Notes under the pieces: model-generated
Told to the model about the DNA's origin: nothing
The model's input: only the letters and a program-made list of their open reading frames with translations
Database searches by the model: none
From: Myxococcaceae bacterium JPH2
Lineage (GTDB): Bacteria; Myxococcota; Myxococcia; Myxococcales; Myxococcaceae
Reading direction: 5' to 3'
Assembly (NCBI GenBank): GCA_016458225.1
Contig: JAEMGR010000018.1
Coordinates: 1-64,000, forward strand
DNA length: 64,000 nt
Program-made: the position numbers and the translations under genes
Part shown: positions 51,480 to 58,400 of the stretch, one piece after another
Numbering within the stretch: position 1 is the first letter of the stretch
Layout: every line of letters starts with the position of its first letter

Positions 51480-52066
51480 CCCTCGGTCCTCCCCAGGCCA
51501 AAGGCGCGCGTCTGCGCGGGCGGGCCCTGTGTGTCGGAGATGGCGGACTCGATCAACACCATGCGCGCGATGTACGTCGCGGACACCTGGATGTTGGGTT
51601 TGCCCACCTCCCAGACATTGAGCATGTCCTGGATGGAGAGCGTGTCCTGCACGAGCGTCACCGTCTCATCCGGGAGGAACGTGTCGGGCTCGGGGCGGCC
51701 GTGGTGATTGAGGAAGCTGGCGGTGAGCGTGGGGGTGTCCTCCAGCGTTCGCATGCTCCAGGCCAGCAATCGGTGCTGCTTCGCGGCGGACTTCGCCCAC
51801 GGCGTCAGGAGGTAACAGAGGTCCAACGGAAGCGGCCGTCTCGCGCGGCGGCCGAGCGCGTCCTCGCGTCCGGACAGGTTGCGACGCACGGTGCTGGGCG
51901 CAACACGGTAGAGGTAGAGGGAGATGCCCTCGTCCATGGGCGTCTTGAAGTCGCCCGCCTGATACAGCTCGAACTTCGCGCCCTCGAACTCCGGCTTCGG
52001 GCACGATTGCTCGAGCAGCGCCAGGATGGCCTGCCCCACCGATGCGATTGCCGCGTACGTCGCCAC
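51476..52066 (-). CDS. cis16: eCIS tail terminator (Cis16, DUF4255 family); first gene of the eCIS operon
   Basis: 196 aa from the GTG at 52066; GGGGGA lies 8 bp upstream and the longer open frame behind it has no coding character. DUF4255 features: ATYAAIASVGQAILALLEQS, LDLCYLLTPWAKSAAKQHRL, LLAWSMRTLEDTPTL, LSIQDMLNVWEVGKPNIQVS. Known: caps the distal end of sheath and tube. As first gene it lies about 68 bp downstream of the predicted sigma-54 start site. Confidence 0.87.
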   Translation of the reverse strand: MATYAAIASVGQAILALLEQSCPKPEFEGAKFELYQAGDFKTPMDEGISLYLYRVAPSTVRRNLSGREDALGRRARRPLPLDLCYLLTPWAKSAAKQHRLLAWSMRTLEDTPTLTASFLNHHGRPEPDTFLPDETVTLVQDTLSIQDMLNVWEVGKPNIQVSATYIARMVLIESAISDTQGPPAQTRAFGLGRTEG

Positions 52067-52144
52067 CCGTTGTGTCCCCCGTGCGCCGCGCCATCCAGGC
52101 CACGAACCCTCCCTGGAGTTCGTGCCGAGCGTTCGCTGCTCCAC

Positions 52145-52160
52145 AGCAACTGCTGGGCCA
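52145..52160 (-). promoter_or_regulatory. Predicted sigma-54 (-24/-12) promoter of the eCIS operon
   Basis: On the minus strand the sequence is TGGCCCAGCAGTTGCT. Against the RpoN consensus TGGCACG-N4-TTGC(A/T) it keeps the GG at -24 and GC at -12 with exact spacing and a perfect TTGCT; only two of the conserved positions differ. The predicted start of transcription is near 52134, leaving a 68-nt leader before the Cis16 GTG. A sigma-54 activator gene lies just upstream, which supports the call. Confidence 0.65.
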
Positions 52161-52174
52161 CGCCTGCTTTCGTG

Positions 52175-52184
52175 GTGGATCCAC
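52175..52184. promoter_or_regulatory. Dyad 1, proximal activator-site candidate
   Basis: Perfect 10-bp palindrome GTGGATCCAC, inside GGTGGATCCACG, centred about 45 bp upstream of the predicted start site. Shares the GGTGGAT half-site with dyads 2 and 3. Confidence 0.4.
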
Positions 52185-52231
52185 GGGATTGCGCGCACTT
52201 GCTACGTCTCGCGGAGCGCTGCGCGACGGCA

Positions 52232-52250
52232 GGGTGGATGAAAGCATCCA
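52232..52250. promoter_or_regulatory. Dyad 2, activator-site candidate with 12-bp direct repeat
   Basis: TGGATG-AAAG-CATCCA (52235-52250) is a 6-bp-arm inverted repeat centred about 62 bp upstream of dyad 1. The 12-mer GGGTGGATGAAA (52232-52243) is repeated exactly at 52291-52302. Confidence 0.4.
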
Positions 52251-52290
52251 TCCCTCCGCGCCTAACCTCGCGGGCTTGCTCGGAACGGTG

Positions 52291-52311
52291 GGGTGGATGA
52301 AAAGGTCCACC
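52291..52311. promoter_or_regulatory. Dyad 3, distal activator-site candidate with 12-bp direct repeat
   Basis: GGTGGA-TGAAAAGG-TCCACC (52292-52311) has 6-bp arms and is centred about 59 bp upstream of dyad 2. It contains the second exact copy of GGGTGGATGAAA. The near-regular spacing of the three dyads, about six helical turns, would place bound proteins on roughly one face of the DNA. Confidence 0.4.
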
Positions 52312-52614
52312 GTCGCGAAGGCACACGTCCGCCCGCCCTGAGACATGAGGAATCACGAGTCGCGAGCAGGGCCGTGGCGAGCCGCGCGGGCGCGGAGCCC
52401 CGTGCCATCGCATCGGATCAGAAAAGTGAAAGCCGGCCGTGCCGCGAGCGCGGAGCGGAGCCGCTGGCCTGCTCGTGGCGAGGCCGCGGATCCGCGTGGG
52501 CGCGTGCGAGCCGCGCCAGCTCGAGCACGGAGGAAGTCCGCGCGAGCCGGGGCGAACATGTCATTCCCCCTGCTTGAAGATGAGCAGGGAAACAAGCCGC
52601 GTACGACGAGGTGA

Positions 52615-53592
52615 TCAGCGCGTGCGCAGGGTGAGCCCGTGCCGCCGCATCAGCTCGAAGAACGCGCGGCGGTGCTTGCCGCTGGCTCTCGCGGCGGCGG
52701 CGATGTTGCCGGCGTGCTCGACGAGAGACTCCTCGACATAGGCTCGCTCGAAGGCATCCACCACCTTGCGCTTGGCCTCATGAAAGGGCTCGCGCTGTGC
52801 TGACGAGCGCGGGCGCGGCTCCATCTCCGGTGTGGCTCTCGCCTGGGGAAGCAGCGGCAAATCCCCCTCGTCCACCCTGGAGCCAGCGCGAGTGCACAGC
52901 AGACAGCGCGCGCAGTTCTCCAACTCGCGCACGTTCCCGGGCCAGGAATAGGTCCGCAGTCGCTCCAACGCGGCATCCGAGAAGGTCACGGGCGCCTTGC
53001 CATACTCGGCGGCGTAACGTTGGAGGAAGTGCTCCATCAACAGCGGGATGTCCTCGGGGCGCTCACGCAGCGCGGGCACCTCCAGGGGCACCACCCGCAG
53101 GCGGAAGAAGAGGTCGAAGCGAAAGGTGCCTGCTTGAACCTCCGCCAGCAGGTCTGCGTTGGTGGCGGCGATGATCCGCACGTTCGAGCGCAACGCGCGC
53201 GACGCCCCCAGCGGCCGATACTCCTTCTGCTGGATGAACCGCAGCAGCTTCACCTGCGCGGACAGCGGCAGGGCATCCACCTCGTCCAGGAACAGCGTGC
53301 CGTTCTCCGCCTCGGCCACCAGCCCCTGGGCGCGTGCCTTGGCTCCGGTGAAGGCGCCGCTCACGTGCCCGAACAGCTCGTTCTCGAAGAGTTCCGGAGG
53401 CACCGCGCCACAGTTCACCGGAATGAAGGGCTGCGCGGTCCGATGACTGCGCTCATGGATGAGCCGCGCGTACAGCTCCTTGCCCACCCCGCTGGGCCCT
53501 TGGATCAACACCTCGACGTCATGCGTCGCGGCGGAGGACACCATGTCCAGCAGGCGGACATGCGCGCGGCTGCGACCAAGGATGGCGACCAT
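52615..53592 (-). CDS. Sigma-54-dependent transcriptional activator without N-terminal receiver domain
   Basis: 325 aa. The AAA+ domain fills residues 1-235: Walker A GPSGVGKE, the sigma-54-contacting loop GAFTGAK, Walker B GTLFLDEVD, sensor region ATNADLL and WPGNVRELENCARCLL. After a short linker a Fis-type helix-turn-helix closes the protein (HAGNIAAAARASGKHRRAFF). There is no response-regulator, GAF or FHA domain, so activity must be set by expression level, a partner, or linkers. It lies 548 bp from the eCIS operon on the same strand, the operon's promoter looks sigma-54-dependent, and dyads lie between them: the natural reading is that it switches on the eCIS. Confidence 0.9.
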   Translation of the reverse strand: MVAILGRSRAHVRLLDMVSSAATHDVEVLIQGPSGVGKELYARLIHERSHRTAQPFIPVNCGAVPPELFENELFGHVSGAFTGAKARAQGLVAEAENGTLFLDEVDALPLSAQVKLLRFIQQKEYRPLGASRALRSNVRIIAATNADLLAEVQAGTFRFDLFFRLRVVPLEVPALRERPEDIPLLMEHFLQRYAAEYGKAPVTFSDAALERLRTYSWPGNVRELENCARCLLCTRAGSRVDEGDLPLLPQARATPEMEPRPRSSAQREPFHEAKRKVVDAFERAYVEESLVEHAGNIAAAARASGKHRRAFFELMRRHGLTLRTR

Positions 53593-53749
53593 GGCTTCCC
53601 CCCTTGTCCTACCTGACCGCCTGCGAGGTTATCTCGTCGTTCGAGAAATCAGCGGTCCTTTGAGAAACGTCCGAGTCGCCATTGATTCGGAGGTAGGAGG
53701 GGTATTGGGGACCTGACAGGTCGCTCGCGACACTGCGGGCCCGAGGCCG

Positions 53750-54055
53750 TCAGTCGTGCGTACCCACGTGCAGGTCGCCGTGCGACTCGCAGACCCAATG
53801 GAACGCGCAGGAGCACGCGATGGCGCGGGCGCGGGTGCAGCAGCGTCCGCCAAAATGCTCCGGCAGCGGGGCGCGGTCTTCGCAGGGCGGCTCGGGCAGC
53901 GCGTTCGGCGCGCTGCGTCCGGAGCGCGCGGGGATGGACTCGCAGCAGCCGCGTGCCATGCACCGGGGGCACAGCGACAGCTCGCAGTGCGCGCACCAGT
54001 CGAAGATTTCACCCGCACTGCCACGTCGCTCACATCCACCACAGGCGTCGAACAT
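53750..54055 (-). CDS. Small cysteine-rich, probably zinc-binding protein
   Basis: 101 aa from the ATG at 54055, which has a perfect AGGAGG 6 bp upstream; the frame is open further back without support. It has about 16 cysteines, many in C-x2-C pairs: FDACGGCERR, FDWCAHCELSLCPRCMARGC, GGRCCTRARAIACSCAFHWV, plus a C-terminal His. The pattern suggests two or more zinc knuckles, like treble-clef or ribbon proteins. No DNA-binding helix is evident. Encoded 157 bp upstream of the sigma-54 activator on the same strand; whether the two are linked is unknown. Confidence 0.65.
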   Translation of the reverse strand: MFDACGGCERRGSAGEIFDWCAHCELSLCPRCMARGCCESIPARSGRSAPNALPEPPCEDRAPLPEHFGGRCCTRARAIACSCAFHWVCESHGDLHVGTHD

Positions 54056-54284
54056 GGTCGGCCTCCTGGCTGACGTGCGGGAAGGTAGAGCAGGGGGCTG
54101 ACATGCGGGGACTCGGGCGGGTGGAGCGCCAGGCGAATCAACCGACAACTACGTCACTGTCGAAGGATGGATCCTTCCGCTGGTGGACGGCCGACGCGTC
54201 GGGTCTGGCGGCCCGGAGTTCCGGGCGGCGGAGGGCCTGCGCAGCTTGGAGGATTCTTCGGTGGCAGTCAGGAGGCGCGGGTCC

Positions 54285-54824
54285 ATGCGCAGTGAACGCC
54301 GCATCATCGGGGTCTTCGGCTCGGGGAAGGAGGCGCATGCGCCCGTCGTGGTGCCCCTGGCACGATGGATCGCCGAGGCCGGCTTCGATCTGCTCACGGG
54401 CGGGGGAGGCGGGGTCATGGGCGCGGCGGCCGAGGCCTTCGTCCAGGTGAGAGGGCGCCGCGGCATCTCCATCGGCATTGTCCCCGGGGGCATCGCAGGG
54501 GGAGGGCACTACGAGCCCCGACAGGGCTACCCCCATCGGGCCATCGAGCTGCCCATCTACACGCACCTGCCACTCAGTGGAGAGCAGGGCACCGAGCCCA
54601 TGAGCCGCAATCACATCAACGTCCTCACCCCCCATGCCCTGGTGGGCCTGCCCGGCGGCGAGGGGACGGCCTCCGAGAGCGCCCTGGCCCTGCGCTACGG
54701 CAAGCCCATCATCCTCCACGGGCCACCGGAGGCCTTCCTCCACTTCCCCCTGGAACTCGAGCGCACCCTCTCGCTGGAGCGCGTCACCGAGTTCCTCCTC
54801 GCCGCCACCCGCGAGGTGGGTTGA
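54285..54824 (+). CDS. LOG/TIGR00725-family protein (lysine decarboxylase-like fold)
   Basis: 179 aa from the ATG at 54285, with AGGAGG 9 bp upstream. Rossmann-type opening IIGVFGSGKEAHAP, then LTGGGGGVMGAAAEAF and the family motif PGGEGTASES (PGGxGTxxE). Known: LOG proteins bind nucleotide-like ligands and in some cases release cytokinin from its riboside monophosphate; the related TIGR00725 group is uncharacterised. It appears to be a single-gene unit diverging from the Cys-rich gene. The substrate here is not predictable. Confidence 0.8.
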   Translation: MRSERRIIGVFGSGKEAHAPVVVPLARWIAEAGFDLLTGGGGGVMGAAAEAFVQVRGRRGISIGIVPGGIAGGGHYEPRQGYPHRAIELPIYTHLPLSGEQGTEPMSRNHINVLTPHALVGLPGGEGTASESALALRYGKPIILHGPPEAFLHFPLELERTLSLERVTEFLLAATREVG

Positions 54825-54933
54825 AGCGCTGGCCTGAACGCGATGCGTCAGGTCTGGGGTGTGGCTGACCCGCCCCAGGACAGCCTCAACACGCTGGGGT
54901 GCTCAAGGCCCACACGCCTCCGGGTGAAACGTC

Positions 54934-54939
54934 TAGGAT
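54934..54939 (+). promoter_or_regulatory. Possible -10 element before the small membrane protein gene
   Basis: TAGGAT fits the TANNAT form of housekeeping -10 boxes and lies 67 bp before the ATG at 55006. No good -35 box is at the right distance, so this is a weak call. Confidence 0.2.
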
Positions 54940-55005
54940 GCGACAGCGGGGGGCGGACTTCTGGCGTTCAAGAATCTGGCGCCCGGCCGTTTCCCCGTCG
55001 CCGCC

Positions 55006-55407
55006 ATGATCAATGCCCAGTATCCCCTGGCCAGCTGGTTCCTCGTCGTCTCCACGTCGTTCTTCCTGTTCGTCTACGCGCTGCCGCTGCTGCTCATCCC
55101 GCTGCGATGGGCGAAGTGGTTCGGTTGGGAGCTCCCCACAGGGAACAATGACCTGACGGTGTATTTCGGCCGCTGCCTGGGGGGCGTGGCCCTGGCGGTC
55201 ATCATCACCGTGGTGCAGTTCGTCCCGGACCCCAAGAGCCACCGGGCCATCTTCGAACTCATTGGTCTGGTGGGAGGCTTGATGGTGGTGGTCCACGTCT
55301 GGGGTGCGCTGCGCCGCGCGCAACCGTGGGCGGAGACGGCCGAGATTCCGCTGTACGGCGCGGTCTGTGTCATCGCGTTCTGGCTCCGCTTCTCCACGCT
55401 GGCCTGA
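55006..55407 (+). CDS. Small four-helix membrane protein of unknown function
   Basis: 133 aa with four hydrophobic segments: WFLVVSTSFFLFVYALPLLL, GRCLGGVALAVIITVVQFV, ELIGLVGGLMVVVHVWGA and AEIPLYGAVCVIAFWL. No known motif. It ends 19 bp before the cyclase-ATPase gene on the same strand and may be cotranscribed with it. Function unknown. Confidence 0.75.
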   Translation: MINAQYPLASWFLVVSTSFFLFVYALPLLLIPLRWAKWFGWELPTGNNDLTVYFGRCLGGVALAVIITVVQFVPDPKSHRAIFELIGLVGGLMVVVHVWGALRRAQPWAETAEIPLYGAVCVIAFWLRFSTLA

Positions 55408-55426
55408 GCCGAGGAAGATCGCCCGG

Positions 55427-58400
55427 ATGCTCCCGGAGAGCACAGACCCCGTCGTCGCGTCGCTGGTGCCGTACATCCCGGCCGCCGTCCTCGCGCGGCT
55501 GTCGGACGCGGAGGCGTACTCCCTGCCGCCGGTGGAGCCGGTGCGCGGGGCCATCCTCCTGCTGGACATCGCGGGCTTCACGCCCATCGTGGTGGGACTG
55601 AGCGGCGCGGGGCCTCGCGGTATCGACGCGCTTCAGCGCCTGCTCACCAGCTACTACACGGAGATGATTGGCGTCGTGCGCCAGCACGGCGGGGACATCT
55701 ACCAGTTCGCGGGCGACTCCATCCTCACGTGCTTCGAGCCCCTCCCGGACGAGGGCGATGCGCACGTGGTCCAGCGCGCGGCGGTGTGCGCGCTCCAGGT
55801 GCAGCGGCGGCTGGCGCGCTTCGCACAAATCGAACTCCTGGGCCAGCGCTTCGGCGTGTCGTCGCGCATCGGCGTGGGGTTCGGCGAGTCGCACCGCATC
55901 GTGATGGGCGCCACGGGCCTGTGGATGCACCCGGCCCTCATCGGCGAGCCGCTCGCGCAAGCCGTCCTCGCCGAGAAGCGCGCCGCGGTGGGCGAGGTCA
56001 TCCTCAGCGCCCAGGCCTGGGCGCTGGTGCCCGAGTCCGCGCGCCGGGGAGAGGTCCGCGACGACGGCTGCTTCCGCTTGGATCCCGCCGCCGCGCTGGA
56101 GGCGCGCACGGTGGAACCTCGGCCCACGCCCGGCGGCCTGGAGCTGGTGGGCCGGTGCGCGCTGCTGCTGAACCCGGTGCTCTTCACGAAGATCACCACG
56201 GCGCACCAGCAGTTCTCCGGAGACTTCCGCGACGTCACCTGCTTCTTCCTGCGCTTCACCAGCGCGCGAGGCCCCTCCGAGGCGGAGGCCTTCACCCACG
56301 AACTCAACGCGTTCTACGAGTTCGTGCAGAAGGAGAGCGCGCACCACGGCGGCGTGCTCCTGATGACGGACTTCACGGACAAGGGCAACGTGCTCTACGT
56401 CCTCTTCGGCGCGCCCACCGCGCTGCCGAACAAGGAAGTCCTCGCGTGCCGCCTGGCGTGCAAGCTCCAGCGCGAGAAGGACGCCTTCCCGTTCGTGCAG
56501 GAGCTGCAGATCGGCATTGCCACGGGGCACGCCTACTGCGGTGACATGGGCTCGCCCTGGCGCAAGGGCTACTCGGCGCTGGGCGAGGTGGTGAACATGG
56601 CCGCCCGCCTCATGACGCACGGGCGCGGCAGCGGCATCCACGTGGACGCCCACACGGAGGGGCGGCTGCACCAGGGCGGCTTCATCTCGGAGTTCGTGGG
56701 CGCCGCCCAGCTGAAGGGCGTGGCGCGCCCGGTGCCCGTCTATCGCCTCCAGTCGGAGATGCGCCGCAGCCTGTTCATCAAGGGCCGAGGGAGCATCGTC
56801 GGGCGGCACCGCGAGCAGGACGTGCTCAGGCAGGCCGTGGAGGAGTCGCTGGACGGCGCGGGCCGGCTGTGCGTGGTGTCCGGTGAGGCGGGCATTGGCA
56901 AGTCTCGGCTGGGCGCGCGCGTGGTCGAGGACGCCGAGGACCGAGGCGCCCGCTCGCTGTACGGCATCTGCTACTCGTACGAGATGTTCACGCCCTTCTT
57001 CCCCTGGAAGGAGGTGCTCATCCAGGCGTTCGGGCTCCACGAGGCGAACGACCTGGAGACGCAGCTGGCGCGCCTGCGCCAGGGCCTGGAGGGGCTGGAG
57101 GGCGTGGAGTCCGAGTGGCTGCCGGTGATGGCGGGCATCCTCGGCCTGCCGGTGGAGGAGGCCGCCGTCACGCGCAACCTGGACGCGCGCAGCAAGCAGC
57201 TTCGCGTGTTCCAGATCATCTTCCTGCTGCTGGAGAAGCTCAGCCGGGTGCAGCCCCTGGTCCTCTTCTTCGAGGACCTGCACTGGGCGGACAACATCTC
57301 CATCGACCTGCTGGAGCATGTGGCCGCGCGCCTGTCCGCGCTGCGCATCACGCTGCTCGTCACGCTTCGGCCGGGCGGTGAGCAGCTTCGCGGCTTCCAG
57401 GGGCTCGCCGGGCTGCGGACGCTGGAGCTGTCCAGCCTGGACGACGACGAGACGCGGGAGCTGCTGCGGCTGCACCTGCGCATGGCGCCGCCGGACACCG
57501 GGCTGGAGGACCTGCTGCTCGCCAAGGTGCAGGGCAACCCGTTCTTCACCGAGTCCATCGTCCAGGGGTTGGTGGAGCAAGGCTACGTGGGCCCGGTGGG
57601 GTTGGGCGAGGAGCGCATGGAGCTCAAGCGCAGCCTTCAGGGGCTGACGCTGCCGGACTCCATCCAGGACGTGGTGCTCGCGCGCATCGATCTGCTGAGC
57701 GAGACCGAGCAGTTGGTGGTGAAGGTGGCCTCGGTGATTGGCCGCATCTTCACGCTGGACGCGGTGGCGGAGCTCGCGCCGGAGTCCATCGGGGCCACGC
57801 GGATCCGCGAGGCCATCGACACGCTCACGAAGCTGGGGCTCATCCTCCTGGAGATGGAGGAGCCGTTCACCTGCATCTTCAAGCACATCGTCATCCGGGA
57901 CGTGGCGTACAACACGCTGCTCGTGTCCGGCCGCGAGGACCTGCACCGGCGCCTGGCCCGCTATCTGGAGGCGCGCGCGGGGGACAATCCCTTCCAGTCC
58001 GCCGGCATCCTGGCCTACCACTTCCTGGCCGGGAACGATCTGCTCAAGGGCCTGGAGTACACGCTCATGGCGGCGCGCGGCGCGCGGGCGCAGTACGCCA
58101 ACGACGACGCCCTGCACCACTACAACCGCGCCCTCGAGCTGCTCGGCACCGTGGAGGGGATGGACCGTGACGAGGTGCTGCGGCAGACGCGCACCGTCAT
58201 GCAGGAGCTGGCGGAGACGCTGCTCCAGGCGGGCAACTACGCGGGCGCCATCCTGATGTTCGAGCAGTGCCTCGCGGACGAGCAGCTCGTGGCGCGACAG
58301 GCGGAGATCCACCTGGGACTGGGGCGCGCCCACCAGGAGAAGGGCGAGTCGAGCCGCGCCACGCAGCACCTGGAGAAGTCCCTGGTGCTCATGGGGCGCA

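Larger units (their letters stand above)
52067..52614. other. 548-bp gene-free control region between the eCIS operon and its probable activator
   Basis: No supported gene: the open frames here lack Shine-Dalgarno sites, codon bias and recognisable domains. The half near the eCIS operon holds a sigma-54-type promoter and three regularly spaced dyads (entered separately). From about 52330 to 52614 I see no clear element; this stretch also lies downstream of the activator gene's stop. Confidence 0.7.

Noticed and set aside
14324-52066. Interpretation of the cluster as a prophage or as a type VI secretion system
   Set aside because: No capsid, portal, terminase, integrase or lysis genes, and no TssJLM membrane complex or ClpV. 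Presence of Cis15, Cis16/DUF4255 and DUF5908-like proteins fits eCIS.
52339-52614. Several 60-100 codon frames in the control region
   Set aside because: No Shine-Dalgarno, no codon bias, Arg/Ala-rich translations and overlapping frames on both strands; treated as non-coding.
53632-53646. TCTCG-N5-CGAGA dyad upstream of the sigma-54 activator gene
   Set aside because: Only 5-bp arms with no recognisable promoter alignment; expected by chance in this composition.
55370-58369. 999-codon minus-strand frame opposite the cyclase gene
   Set aside because: Shadow frame with Arg/His/Leu-rich low complexity; the sense gene has full catalytic motifs.
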